From Corylus avellana (taxonomy: Eukaryota; Streptophyta; Magnoliopsida; Fagales; Betulaceae), in contig NC_081543.1 in assembly GCF_901000735.1 (NCBI RefSeq), positions 38,064,590 through 38,128,589 on the forward strand: a stretch of 64,000 nt of DNA, in the 5' to 3' direction. The translations under genes and the position numbers were made by a program. Below, piece by piece: positions 12,880 through 24,430 of the stretch. Positions within the stretch are counted from its first letter, which is position 1, and each line of letters starts with the position of its first letter. The notes under the pieces are model-generated. The model ran no database searches, had not been told where the DNA came from, and saw nothing but the letters and a program-made list of their open reading frames with translations.

Positions 12880-13410
12880 GGGCTATAAAATAAAAAATGA
12901 ATATTTTTGTAAAGATTTTCAAATCTTTGGAGTTGTCATGGACCCCCTAACAGACAAGGTGAGTCCGCCCTGATTATATTGTAGTTAATCATATTTTAAG
13001 GAAATACGTGATAAGAAAATATCTATATATTAAGAGTTGTTAACAGCCAAAGATATCAAAAAAGATTAGAACATGAATGATAAGTCAATGAACAGAAAGG
13101 AGTTCCAAATGCTTATCGCGGCTTTGCGGTGGTGTTTTGAGGTCACCAAATGCAAGGAGGACAAGTAAGGCGTGGCGTGTAAAAGGGGGTAGTCACATTG
13201 CTTGAATGCTTGGTCAGCGGCTGAGGTGACTACCAGCTAATTGCGCTCGGAGGCAATTGGTTACGCATGACTTGACTTGGCTAAAGAATCGAAACAACGC
13301 GGTTTTTAGATTGTGGAAAATCTAACATGAAAGTAGAAAAGGTTACAATTCGGTCCACATATTTTGGAGGAAATTTCATGAGAAAGTGCACTCAAAAGAG
13401 GGTGGTCCGG
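12880..13410. repeat. Duplicated cluster block, inverted relative to 28490-28953
   Basis: Contains TCAAATCTTTGGAGTTGTCA, ATCTATATATTAAGAGTTGT and the RLK promoter block (GAAACAACGCGGTTTTTAGA, GTGGAAAATCTAAC, then an ATGAGAAAGTGCACTC end). All recur in reverse complement between 28490 and 28953. No RLK coding exon follows. Confidence 0.75.
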
Positions 13411-13560
13411 CCACCCCTAAAAGCCCTAAAGCCATTTCGTTGTTTTTTTCGGCCTTTTGGGGGCAGCCGGACCACCCCCTTGGCTATGGGGTGGTTCGAC
13501 CACCCCGAGATTAGCCATGGGGGTGGCCGCCACCCCAATTTTTTTTTTTAAAAAAATATT
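13400..13560. repeat. GC-rich palindromic repeat
   Basis: Several self-complementary motifs (GGTGGTCCGGCCACCCC, GGGGTGGTTCGACCACCCC, GGGGTGGCCGCCACCCC) are packed into 160 bp of otherwise AT-rich DNA. They spell spurious open frames on both strands. Probably a short mobile repeat; class unknown. Confidence 0.55.
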
Positions 13561-13979
13561 TTGCTTTTTGTTGTTTAAAGAAAAAAAATTAATGCTCAAA
13601 ATGATGTTGTTTTGAGTTGGGTGGGTGTTATAGTTTTGAGACCCAAAACGGCGTAGTTTTAACGTGGGGGTATAATGGGCAAAAAAAGTCAAACCGTTTG
13701 AGTTTAACGATGAAAACTAATGGAGGAGTCCAAAGTTAATTATAAGAATGATGTGACTATAAAAATCATCATTGGACTTGTGATTGATGATTATTGGAGG
13801 GACTCAATAAAGACTTGTAGCATTACTCTGCTAGTGCCGCACTTGGCACAAAGCATTGGAGCTCAGAACGATCTGATCTTGGCCATTCATTTCTGGGTGG
13901 TCAGGATCATTCAATCTAGTAGTATGATCTAAACTATATGATGTTTCGTAGGTAGACCCAATGGTTGGATTTACTGGAT

Positions 13980-14914
13980 TGTAATTAAAGTTAATTATAA
14001 GATCAAATTAACTTTGATCTAATGATTGTGATTAAATAATTAAGATCTAACCGTTATTATTAAATAACAGTTTAATTGCAAAAATATATCTACAATTTAA
14101 TTTTTTGAAAAACACAAATAATTATCCCTTCTATACTCTTAAGATTTTTTTTCCTTTACTTTAACAATTATCGGATTCTGTCTCTTGGAAGATCTATAAA
14201 ATTTGAAGGTATTTGAGTTTAGTTTGGATTGTGCAAAACGCAACTAAACTACATAAGTGTCTTGGGCTTCATTGTATCCGGGGGTGGAAATAAAATGTTT
14301 AGTTTGGGGGCAAAATTTTTTTTTAAAAAAACAAAAATAATTCTTAGGGGGGGGGGCAAAAGTTCATTTATTAATGTTTTTGGACCACCCTATGGCTTGG
14401 GGGGTTGCCCCCCAAACCAATGGGTGGCTCCGCCCCTAATTGTATCCTGAATAAATATTTGTTGTTACCATTCTGTTGCATACCATTTTTTGTGGGAGTA
14501 AATAATTTCTTAAGAAAAGTGATATTTATAACACACTTTAAGAACAATTTAGAGTTTCCGTTTCTCTTATTTTTCTAACAAGTGCAGCCTGGTTGAACTC
14601 TAAACCCAAAACAGGATCCAAGAACACCATATATGCCTGCGTGTGTGCATAGCTATTAGCTGCCTACTAATATGAGCCCTATAATAATAATTTCCCCTCT
14701 TATTGCTTCCCTCCTGCTATTATTCTGCCTTACTTTGCACTTCACTAATGCTACCTTCCCTGATACTATCTTGTATCTGCCAACGGAAGGTTCCCTGATA
14801 CTATCTTCCGACCAGGACAATCAGTAAACACCTCGGACTACCTTGTATCTGCCAACCGAAGGTTCGCACATGGTTTCTTTTCCACGGAAAACTTGACAAA
14901 GCATTACGTGGTTA
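13980..14914. repeat. Long block shared, inverted, with 38494-39427
   Basis: The sequence from about TTAATTATAAGATCAAATTA to the end of the RLK fragment at 14914 is found in reverse complement at 39427-38494, including an internal duplication in the RLK exon. Inside it, 14275-14445 is a short G-rich repeat ending GGGTGGCTCCGCCCCTAAT, a type also seen at 24985-25030 and 49540-49565. Confidence 0.8.
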
Positions 14915-14937
14915 TATACTACGCCTATATTCATCGA
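14672..14937 (+). pseudogene. RLK4: S-domain receptor kinase N-terminal fragment
   Basis: ATG at 14672 opens a signal peptide typical of this cluster (SPLIASLLLLFCLTLHFTNA). A tandem duplication of roughly 35-40 bp then repeats CCCTGATACTATCTT and CTTGTATCTGCCAAC, shifts frame and gives a stop near 14826. The SANGTF-like and FFSTENL lectin start can still be recognised up to the TACGTGGTTATATACTACGC segment. Nothing of the rest of the receptor follows. The 38.5-kb inverted copy has the same internal duplication. Confidence 0.75.
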
Positions 14938-15190
14938 TAAATAAATAAATTATCGAATGGGTCCCCTTGTAAAAATGGTTCAGCGAAAAACTTCTCAGGG
15001 AAGCCAAAGAGAGAAAAAAAAGTGGGGTCACAAGACAAGAGAACCACAAAAACAACCAAGGAATGGGGCCACCGCTTGAGTTGTTGAAGTAGAAGTCACC
15101 GCACGACAGCTAGCTTGACTGGAGAGTGGAGGGTCGAAACAACACGGTTTCAGACGTGTGGAAAATGTAACCAGAAAGTAGAAAAGTCTA
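14915..15190. repeat. Direct repeat with 16815-17140
   Basis: Starts TATACTACGCCTATATTCATCG and continues through GAATGGGTCCCCTTGTAAAA and the RLK promoter block. The second copy at 16815 is near-identical but has a longer (AAAT)n run and sits next to an LTR end. A weak signal-peptide-like echo (TTCTATTCTGCCTTGCTTTG) follows at about 15330. Confidence 0.85.
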
Positions 15191-15419
15191 CAATCTCCAC
15201 ATTTTTGATAGGAAAGCTCATGAGAAATTGCAGCCGGGTCGAACTCTAAACCCGAAAGAGGATCCAAGAACACTACATATACTTGGATTGTGCTACCTCA
15301 TTATTGTTTAATTTGTTTCCCTTTTGCTTCTATTCTGCCTTGCTTTGCAGTTCAACAAGGAGAGAGTTGGGTCGGCCAGTGCAATCCCACTTCTACTTGG
15401 ATTGTGCCAAGCACTTAAT

Positions 15420-16555
15420 TAATTCAAGCTACTTTTAGATCATTCTTCAAATTTAAAAAATTCATAAAAAAAATGTCATTTAACAAATTTAACTCTAGTT
15501 GATAATATTGCTCTCTAAATATAAACGGTTCGAAAGTGAAAATTATTTATTTTTAAATATTTTTTCTCTTTCATACTACTTTTTTCCTTTCAACTAAAGT
15601 AGATTTTTAATGCAAATAGCCAAAAGTTGGTTTCATCAATAAAATATAATATTTAGTTAAAATAAACAAATATTTAGAGAGTTTAATATTACGCGGTTTT
15701 GAAAAGCAACTAACTAAATCAACTAAACTAGATTTTTATAGTTAAATTTAGAAAAAATTTGAAGAGCTCATTTTGAAAGCTCCTAGGCAAACTCTTCAAA
15801 TACCAAGAGCAAAAAATTGAAAGCTATTTAATTTGTTTTTTAAGCCTATATATTAATTTTCTTTTTCTATCTCATCTCCTAATAACAAATAAAAAATTAA
15901 AAGAGAATAGATGAAACTTCACACTTAATCTTTCAGCTTTTATCCCTTTTACATCATAAAATTAAAAAATTATCACTTTAGTGTATCAAACTTTAAAAAG
16001 TTTACAATGTCACCCATCTAGTTAGGATTTGGGTTAAGTCATACGACAAATGAGTGAAATAACCTTTTTTATCCTTGCAAAATTTATAAAATAACAAAAT
16101 TACCTTAACTAAAACATGGGTATTTTCGAAATATTCAAGGCCTATGTTAGGATTTTTTGTTCCTAACAAAAAATCCAGAGGGATGACATTACAAAAATTT
16201 TAAAGTTGTATAAATTAAATTGAAAGTTTTGAACTTTGTAAGATAATTACAAAAGTGCCGAAAGTTTAGAGGGGTTAAGTGAAGTTTTATCAAAAGAATA
16301 TTTAGCTAAAGTAAAAAAAGATGTAAAAAGTTTGATGTTTAATTCTTTTTAAAAGTGGCTCACTAAATAAGAGAAAGTGAGTAATTAAGTGGGCTAAATT
16401 CAATTATTTTCCATCTCATCCAACCTAATTCAAAGACCCGAATTGATTAATTTAACCCAATTCGATTTTCAATTTGATTTTAATATTGAAAGCCAAGGGA
16501 TAATTTTAAAAGCAAGATAAAGTCAAAGTAACAAGTTTTCCATTTCCTGAAAAGG
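15420..16555. other. AT-rich intergenic DNA, nothing recognised
   Basis: Low-complexity AT-rich sequence. No coding signal, paired inverted repeat or LTR border could be supported. Confidence 0.5.
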
Positions 16556-16558
16556 GGT

Positions 16559-16814
16559 CCACGTGTCAACAATATATCGGGGAACATCAAATAGGATATT
16601 TATTCAGATATGTTTATTATTTCCTGAGGGTAACACTCAGTACCTGCCTCAGGCTTGGCTAACCGAGCCTAATAACCGAGTGTCGATAATATAATTTATA
16701 TAAGCTTAAGTCTGCTGAACATGAGTTTATTTTGAACAGTAAAAATAATCGAGCTTTAGGGATGGGCCGAAGAATAGCTTAATGGACCTAACTCAGCTGT
16801 TTCATGACCCAACA
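16559..16814 (-). mobile_element. Truncated LTR of the gypsy element at 29-38.5 kb
   Basis: Reading the minus strand from 16814 gives TGTTGGGTCATGAAACAGCT and the following AGGTCCATTAAGCTATTC segment, matching the LTR start at 37918. Similarity runs to about GTTGACACGT, then is lost. The base pairs just outside (16815-16819, TATAC) are the complement of GTATA, which flanks the other end of the same LTR family at 38494-38498. Confidence 0.85.
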
Positions 16815-16837
16815 TATACTACGCCTATATTCATCGA

Positions 16838-16868
<31 letters not shown>

Positions 16869-17159
16869 AATATCGAATGGGTCCCCTTGTAAAAATGGTT
16901 CAGCCAAAAACTTCTCAGGGAAGCCAAAGAGAGACAAAAGGTGGGGTCACAAGACAAGAGAACCACAAAAACAACCAAGGAATGGGGCCACCGCTTGAGT
17001 TGTTGAAATACAAGTCACCGCACGACAGCTAGCTTGACTGGAGATCAGTCAAAACAACACGATTTCAATCGTGTGGAAAATGTAACCAGAAAGTAGAAAA
17101 TTAAGGCTACAATCTCCACATTTTTCATAGGAAAATTCATGAGAAATTGCCGTTCTTTT

Positions 17160-18003
17160 ACGCCATGACAGTCTAGTAGATAAGGATGGAACGAAGGGAT
17201 CCTTATCAAAATTAGGTTGTACCTAGCCTCCCGATGAAAAAATCTTAGTTTTGAATAGTCAATTTTAGGTTAAGTGTAACAACTCTATCTAATAAATGTA
17301 TTGTGGTTATTCTATAGCACTTTTCTGTGAATAGTTTGTAGAAAAAGTGTCATGATATACGATGCACTGGCCACTTCATATCCAAAAGGACTAATCACAA
17401 TTGGGGTTCATTGTAATCACTTATATAGTCCAATTCGACCTAATACGCATTTATCATGGGACTCAACACATACTAATACAATGTTTTCTTAGAAAGATGT
17501 TACATTGCATTTCTAGAGTGCATGTATAGACGGCGAATAATTGTTTTAGATTCTGGTATTGTTTTGTCTTTGTTCTCAAGTTTTAACTTTACAGCCAAAA
17601 ATTATGTCACAAAAAAAAAAAAAAAAAAACTGTACTACCAAAAATAGAGGATGTAAGTGAGAAATGGAATGCCGAATGAGAGGAATTAATAATTATATCA
17701 AAAAATCAAAAGCTTCAACAGATACTGGAAAGAAATACTTGAGGCGGATGCAAGTACCAGAAGTTGTTCAACCCGCTGCAACCAATGAAATGTATCTCAT
17801 TGCCAAGGCGTGCACGGGATTAATCCCAAAAGCAGGGGAGCTGCTTAGTGAAATTGCTCATTCATTATATTACTCATCAAGGTGAGGGCCGTTTGAATTT
17901 GCTTGCAAAACGTTCAGGTAGCTGCTTATTATTAGTAATACAACATGTAGCAATTTGATTATTAATTAGCCATTTTGTTAACCATTTTCTTCTCTGTTTT
18001 AAG
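17160..18003 (+). repeat. MYB-block flank, also at 51360-52360
   Basis: Matches the plus strand near 51370-52200: CAAAATTAGGTT, GCCACTTCATATCCAAA, GAGAAATGGAATGCC, and an open segment reading GLIPKAGELLSE (about 17818-17853). That open segment recurs in all three copies of the block, but I do not recognise a protein family for it. Confidence 0.7.
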
Positions 18004-18188
18004 GGTTGAAGAGAACTGACAGATTGAGATGGGCTAAATTATCTAATACCAGATATAAAAGGCGTGGAAATCGTACCCCACAAGAGCAGCTTTTGATTCT
18101 TGAACTCCACTCCAAGTGGGGTAATAGGTATTCCGTAATCTTCCAATCTCGTGTTCAAAATTTTCTCATCGCTCATTCTGTGAACTAG
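18004..18188 (+). pseudogene. R2R3-MYB exon fragment (copy 1)
   Basis: Within the MYB domain the fragment reads [22 protein letters not shown], a clear match to the R3 repeat exon of plant R2R3-MYB factors. It ends at AATAG|GTATTCC, where R2R3-MYB genes normally have an intron between WGNR and W(S/T)KIA. A short deletion removes the GKSC residues seen in the 52.4-kb copy, putting the start of the exon out of frame. No third exon follows. The family are nuclear DNA-binding transcription factors; this fragment cannot encode one. Confidence 0.8.
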
Positions 18189-18411
18189 AATTTGTTGGTA
18201 TATTTATATTCATGGTCTTATTTTTGTAGTGTTAGACTGTTAGTTAATGTGCCTACTAGTCTACCATTAAGGTTGCAATATCCTCATTTACCCTCCAAAA
18301 GACAAAAATACCCCTAAAAATCCAAAAAAGAAAAGGCCAAAAAAAAAAAAAGAATTCAGTAAAACTAACTCACCCATGGCGTAGATGTGAGTTAGGTCTT
18401 TTTTTGGGGGG

Positions 18412-18778
18412 GAGGATTAAGTTCACTTAACCCCTTCAAACTACCACTTCAATGACAATCTACCTCCCAAACTATTAATTGCAACAATATACCCCCCAAA
18501 CTACCAGAACAATAACAATGTACCTCCAATTTCTTAAAAATGACAAAATTACCCTTACTAAAATAAAAACAAAAATACTAAAATTTAATTTTTTTTGCAA
18601 ATTTTTAAGGGCATTTTTGTCTTATTGAAAATTTTATAGGGGTAATTTTGTCATTTTGCTAGCAGTAGGAAGTACATTGTCATTGTTTTGGTAATTTGGG
18701 CGGTAAATTGTAGTAATTAATAGTTGGTGGTAGTTTGTTATTGGGGTGATAGTTTGAGGGTTAAGTGGACTTTACCCT
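18412..18778. mobile_element. Foldback MITE, about 365 bp
   Basis: The left half (AAGTTCACTTAACCCCTTCAA, ACTATTAATTGCAACAATAT, GACAAAATTACCC) is the reverse complement, with mismatches, of the right half ending TTGAGGGTTAAGTGGACTTT. Each arm is about 140 bp. More decayed relatives fill 18880-19110 (GTAATAGTTTTAGGGGGGGT). Confidence 0.65.
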
Positions 18779-19189
18779 TATAAAAATTAACAATTTTCGT
18801 TTAAGAAAATAAAAAATTTCGTTTTCGAAAACCAAATTAAAAAAAAAAAAAAAAAAAAATTTTGAAAAATAAAAATTTCCATTTTAAAAAAAATATATTC
18901 GTTTTAAAAAATTAAAAATTTTCATTTAAATTTTTTTTTAAATTGTTCTTTTTAAATTAAATTTTTTTGTTTTTTTTATTTATAGGGGTATTTTTGTCTC
19001 ATTGAGAAATATATACAGGGGCATTTTTGTCTTTTTACTAGTCTTAGGGGATATTGTCAATTGAGTAATAGTTTTAGGGGGGGTATGTGGACTTTACCAA
19101 TTTTTTTTTTTTTTTGCTTTAGATTTTAGGGGCGTTTTTATCTTTTTGGAACGTTTATGAGTATTTTTGTCTTTTTATGGCAAAAAGGG

Positions 19190-19390
19190 CACATGGCAAC
19201 TCGTTTGGTAAATCGGTAGGGTACATTCACTAAATTAAAAAAAAATTAGGACATTGCAAATGAGGTTGTAAATTGAGGAGATTAAGTATAGTTTCTCTTT
19301 TTTCTTATTTATTTTTTCAATTGATTTTCCACTCCACATCCAAGAAACAAAATAAGGTTAGAGACAAAAGGGGAAAAGCATTGAAACCAA
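19190..19390. repeat. Block inverted at the right edge of the window
   Basis: The reverse complement of this block recurs at about 63780-64000 (TTGATTTTCCACTCCACATC, TAAGGTTAGAGACAAA, GTAAATTGAGGAGATTAAG). The match runs off the end of the window. Confidence 0.8.
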
Positions 19391-19969
19391 GACAATCAAC
19401 AATGAATCAAGCTACCACATTCACAAATTTAGTCAAACACGTGCTAAGAAATGAAGAAGTATTAATATCTCTATCATTTTCAGCTTGCTCTCAAAGAACT
19501 TTAAGTTTAATCAAGGATCCATATTCTACAGACAACCTTTTAGCTCTTAAACAAAGTTGACTGATATGTAATCCTAATGGGAAAGCATTCCACATTCTAC
19601 AGACAACCACATTCCACATTCTACAGAAAAGCATACAGACAACCTAAAGTTGATTGATATGTGATCCTAATGGGACAAGTTTAACGTGGACTAGTGACCC
19701 CTTTAAGAAATGAGACAAATCATAAACGTATAAAAGGCTTCAAGTAAGTTGGAATATTAATTAAAAGAATAAATTTAATGTTTTCTATCCGTTTAAGTTT
19801 TGAATAATTGATGATTTAATATAGAAGCTAAAGTTTTGAGTTTGAACGTTAATTCTATAATGTACCTCTATTACAAACTTCATGTAGAATGAAGAAATTC
19901 TATAATTTCTTTGTAGAATTTATAATTTGGCTCAACAAATGGACTTTGTCCTATAATCTGGGGCACCGC

Positions 19970-20165
19970 TTGAGTTGTTGAAATACAAGTCACTGCAGGA
20001 CAGCTTGACTGGAGAGTCGAAACAACACGGTTCAGTCGTGTGGAAAATTTAACCAGAAAGTAGAAATTAAAGACTACAATCTCCACATTTTTCATAAGAA
20101 AGCTCATGAGAAATTGCAGCCAGGTCGAACTCTAAACCCGAAACTGGATCCAAGAACAAGCACCA
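19970..20165 (+). repeat. RLK promoter block without gene
   Basis: GGCACCGCTTGAGTTGTTGA, GAAACAACACGGTT, TACAATCTCCACATTTTTCA and GGTCGAACTCTAAACCCGAA match upstream DNA of the RLK fragments at 14.6 and 15.2 kb. At about 20165 it switches abruptly to NHX tail sequence. Confidence 0.75.
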
Positions 20166-20480
20166 CATTTTTCAGGACATGTACACGATGAACATAGGTC
20201 TGCTTTTCATCAAACTATGCAGAATACGCTGAAGTTTTGAAGCAGCAGCATCCTAATGACCATTGTATCAGTTAGATGAGTAAGGTTTAACCTTCTTCAT
20301 GACTACGTAAAATTTGTTAATAGACTCGAGACTTCAATTTCTACGCCTCCTGGAAAATTAGCTGATAGACTTATGTGTGTAAGTTTTGATGAAACTAGAA
20401 ACATTTTCTAAGTTGTAACCTTGTCAAGTTTTTTCTTCCCACTTGTTTTTGGTACTCTTACGGGACCTATGCAAAGCCAG
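20166..20480 (+). repeat. NHX 3'-UTR block
   Basis: From CAGGACATGTACACGATGAA the sequence follows 61022-61350, downstream of the NHX stop: AGGTCTGCTTTTCATCAAAC, AATACGCTGAAGTTTTGAAG, GTTTAACCTTCTTCATGACT. No NHX coding exon precedes it. Confidence 0.8.
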
Positions 20481-20839
20481 TAATTATCCATTTTTTCTTG
20501 GGATGAAAGTGAGAAATGGAGTGCAAAATGAGAGGGGTTAATTGTTTAGCAACAGTGGATAATATATCTTGAAAAAAAAAATAGAGACAAAACAGGCGAT
20601 TCCCTTTTAAATTTTATTGACAGGCAGTAAAATTCACATCAAAGATCAAAAGCTTCAGTGGATAATGGGAAAGAAATACTTGGGTAGATGCAACCGGAAC
20701 TTCTTCAATCCACCGCATAGAAAAGAACCGGATAAAAATAAGCCGATAACAGGACACCAAAATTAACCCCAAAAGAAAAAGAAAAAAGCCTCCTCTAAAT
20801 TCTCTCTGGCGTGTTTCACGTAAAGCAAGCTTTGTTTAA

Positions 20840-21080
20840 AGGTACTGATTAAAGATTATTGGCATGATCATCTTTTTGACTCATGAAAAATTATTTGGAC
20901 TGGAGAGTCCAAACAACACGGTTTTCAGACTCTGAATTTTATTTTATTTTTTTTAGTTAATTTTATGCATAGTTAAGTCATTGTAACAATTAGTAATTAA
21001 TTAGTAATTTGTGAGGGTAGAGTAGTAGTGTTCGTCGATTAGTTGGAAAAAGAGTGAAGCTCGAAAGAAGAAGAAAGCCT
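20840..21080 (+). repeat. RLK2 upstream block
   Basis: GATTATTGGCATGATCATCTT, GGAGAGTCCAAACAACACGG and GTTGGAAAAAGAGTGAAGCTC repeat sequence upstream of RLK2 at about 8195-8410. No kinase follows. Confidence 0.75.
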
Positions 21081-22520
21081 TGTCTAAAAAAAAAAAAAAA
21101 AACAACTATTCAATCGTAAATACAAGAACAAAAAGAGGCAATTAGGCAATTTTGTGATATTCCAGCTAATAATTATTTAATAATATTCATCATATTGTGG
21201 AACAAAGAAGATGTTTGATAAAAAGCTGAATATACCACTTGTAACAGTTTTACTGGTTATTGTACGTATTGATTTCAATGGTGTATTGAATTGTAAATGA
21301 ATGGAATTGAGACTGAGAAATGGATTATTCTGTATTGAATATAAAGCATTCCAGCAGTGCTCAACCTCCTTTTTCAAATTAAACCGATTACCAAAATTGA
21401 ATCAACAATACATCTCTTGAAATTAAGGAGATAATTCCTCAAGGAGTCGTTATTGTTGGAAAACGAAATGATTACGATTACGATGAGTCAGCTACTCATT
21501 CCGGGTGCCCTTTTTATTTGGAAATTATTGTAACCACAAGTTTCTCTAGACTTTCTCAACGTAGACCCTGGAAAATGATGTCGTTGAATAGAAAATGAAG
21601 CTTTTACATTTATTGCTAGAAAATGAAAATGTGACCCACTGATCAATAATCAATAAAAAATTATATACCTTTTAGGCCACTCGCATATTTTTTTAATAAG
21701 GGGAGCTGGAGAGGGGAGAGTTTATATATATATATATATATATAGTGGGGGGTGTTGGTGGGGAGGGGAGAGTCTTTATAATTAGGTTTATATCCTAAGA
21801 GAAATGGATGGTATAATGAAGGATTTAGGAGGAAGACTTTTATCATATTATTAGTTTCATAAAATAAAAAATAAAAAGGGACAGAGTTAAGTTTCTTTTA
21901 AATTGATTTAGATGAATTTCTTTCAAATCAGTCTATTAAATTGATATACCTTATACATATTGGAGTAAGTTTGAATGGAAAATTAATAATCTAGTATTCA
22001 TGAAAAATATTGTTTCTTCATGATTTTAATGAAAGTCTAAAAATTTTACCTCAAAAGAAAAAAAATCATGTATACCTGTGATATTTTTTTAAAAGTAATA
22101 CGACGTATACGTAATATGTAACATATTATATGGAGGATCCACTTTGCCTATAAATTCCAAACGTATTCTACTGAGTATATTTCTTAAAATTTCAAATATT
22201 ATTTTCATATTAAATGATTTAGATTTAATCATATCAGTTTATCACTTATAAAATATGAATTGAATAAATATGATAACGATTGTTGAGGAAATAAATTAAC
22301 GTTGAATTCTTAATATCCTAAGAATTTCCTAATTTAATACGAAGAAATGTATATGTGTACCAGTTTTAGGCAAAGTCGTTGCAAAAGTTAATGTGTGGAG
22401 AGGTATGTGTGTGAAAATCAATTTGCCACGTCGAATATTGGCTTTGCATTTATTGTCTTGATAAGAATGCCACCTGCTTACCATAAGTCGAGTTGACTTG
22501 TTTTCATTAGGAGACTAGAG
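21081..22520. other. AT-rich intergenic DNA, nothing recognised
   Basis: Contains a TA microsatellite at about 21722-21745. No gene or bordered element could be supported. Confidence 0.5.
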
Positions 22521-22862
22521 CAATGCTAATTGTAGTTCTTTTATTATTTTTGTGTCTCTTAAAATTGACTTGACTTTTAAAATTATTATTAAATTTTAAT
22601 AGTAATTTTAAAAGTCACATTATTTTTGAAGAGACACAAAAGGTACTTGTAGTATTACTTATGAGACTAGCGTCGAGTAATGCTAAAAGTTTATCTCGTG
22701 TCCTTTTTGTATTACTCAAAAAATGAGATGACTTTTAAAATCATCATTTGAAAATTCAATAGTAATCAATCACAATTAAGCTCAACGCTAATTCTAAAAG
22801 CTACATCATTTTTAGAGTCACACAAGAGAGACACAAGAGTAACTTATAGCATTATTCGACTG
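22521..22862. mobile_element. Two tandem MITEs with GTAATGCTA-type ends
   Basis: Unit 1 (about 22521-22663) and unit 2 (about 22674-22862) are each self-complementary: AGCAATGCTAATTGTAGTTC / TACTTGTAGTATTACTT, and GTAATGCTAAAAGTTTATCT / AGTAACTTATAGCATTATT. Both contain TGTGTCTC/GAGACACA pairs and a TTTTAAAATCAT-type centre. Same family, inserted side by side. Confidence 0.6.
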
Positions 22863-22869
22863 TAATATT

Positions 22870-23188
22870 TTGAAATTGCGTTAGAGAGTTTAAAAAGTAC
22901 TTTTAGCATAACAAATGGTGTACCAAACAAAAAATTGGTCTGTTTGGTAAAAAAAATTCAAAACAACTTCTTTGACCTTTTTTTCCTCTAAAAAAAATTC
23001 AAAAACGCATTTTTGAGAAAAGTTTAAAAATAAAGCTTTTATCTGAAAAACTCTTTTTTGGCTTTAAAGGCTATATTTCTCAACGTAATCTCAAATACGC
23101 TCTTTGCATTAGTAAGCTTAAAAAGTATTTTTAGTACCTAAAAAACTGATATATTTAGTAAGAAAAAGAAATTTCAAAAGTATTTCTA

Positions 23189-23223
<35 letters not shown>

Positions 23224-23400
23224 CTTAAAATTGTCAAAATGCACTTTTGGGAAAAGTGAAAAAAATCTAAAAAGCTTTTTTTAACTTTAAAACCTCTATT
23301 TCCCAACGTAATCCAAACATGTTCTAAGGGAGCTTAAAAATTTCTTTTAGTACTTAGAGCTTGTTTGAGATTGTGTTTGAAAAATAGAGCTTTTAAGTCA
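22870..23400. mobile_element. MITE copies related to 12340-12830
   Basis: GAAATTGCGTTAGAGAGTTTAAAAAGTAC, AGAAAAGTTTAAAAATAAAGC, CAACGTAATCTCAAATACGC and a third partial end (GCTTGTTTGAGATTGTGTTT at about 23368) are the ends and centres of the family seen at 12.3 kb. Confidence 0.5.
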
Positions 23401-23475
23401 AAAAGATATGTTATTTGCGTTAGTGAGGTTATATTTAGTAAAAAGATAAAACTTGCAATTATTCATATCTTTAAC

Positions 23476-23955
23476 TTGATGATGGTGCACAATGGTTATA
23501 TGTTCCCTAAATATGCTTTAATTTGGAAGGCCTCTTTTCAATCAAATCCGATGTCTTTAGTTTTTGCGTACTATTGTTGGAAATTGTGAGTGGTAGGAAG
23601 AATACTGGTTTTTATCAAACCGACTCTCTCCATCTGATTGGATATATAAGTATCTTGTTTGCATCATTTGTTCTAAAAATTGGAAACACTTATTTACTTT
23701 GATTCAAAGCTGGGAGTTGTTCAGAAAATATGCATTTATCGTTATTAAAACAAAATTAGTCCTCCATTTTTGAAATTTAGAACACGAAGTATAGTATAGA
23801 ACGTATTAATGGTTTCAAAAGCTTAAGCTAATAGAAAATTATTTATTTAATCACTTACCATCATTCAAACATCCTGTAATTTTCCTTTTTTTTTTTTTTT
23901 TGTGGAATTTTAAGGCATGAGAATTATGGACAAGTGATAGGGGATTTACTTCATT
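23476..23955 (+). pseudogene. S-domain RLK kinase C-terminal fragment
   Basis: Corresponds to the sixth and seventh exons of RLK1-3. [10 protein letters not shown] near 23490-23520 matches GYMSPEYAL, followed out of frame by the [16 protein letters not shown] and GFYQ segments. The intron matches its paralogues. The last exon is cut after about 50 bp (GCATGAGAATTATGGACAAGTGATAGGGG) where malectin-kinase sequence begins. Frameshifts and truncation make it dead. Confidence 0.8.
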
Positions 23956-24430
23956 CAAGCCACCAATAGAGCCTGTTGTTAAATTTTCTATTCAACTCTC
24001 TCTTACTTCTTATGCTTTTTGTTTGGAAAATGGAAATTACAAAGTAAACCTCCATTTTGCAGAGATAGTATTCACTGATGATAAAAACTATAGCAACTTG
24101 GGAAGGCGTATATTTGATATTTACATTCAGGTAATTATTACAATATACTTCCACTTTCATTTACTCAAGCAGCTGGTAGCATGAAATGGTTGACATAAAT
24201 GGATTAGAATATTGCAGGGAGAGCTAGTATGGAAGGATTTCAACATTGTAAGGGAGGATGGTGGAGTGGGTAAGGCAATAATAAATTTTTTTACTGTTGC
24301 CGTGACTAATGATACCTTAGAGATCCGTTTCTACTGAGCTGGGAAGGGGACAACTGCTATCCCGTATATAGGAGTCTATGGTCCTCTTATTTCAGCAATT
24401 TCCGTGGATCCTGGCATTTGATTTGAACCT
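23956..24430 (+). pseudogene. Malectin-domain LRR receptor kinase fragment
   Basis: Two pieces with a clean intron: about 23985-24130 reads NYKVNLHFAEIVFTDD and LGRRIFDIYIQ up to a CAG|GTAATT donor; 24218-24420 after TTGCAG reads GELVWKDFNIVRE, TNDTLEIRFY and GVYGPLISAISVDPG. This is the malectin-like extracellular domain of LRR receptor kinases of the At1g53430 type, a family different from the S-domain kinases here. TGA at 24335-24337 replaces the Trp of the family's FYWAGKG. No LRR or kinase part is present. Confidence 0.85.

Noticed and set aside
17664..18188. Working MYB transcription factor gene
   Set aside because: Only part of the MYB domain is present; the first exon and the recognition helix are missing in all three copies.
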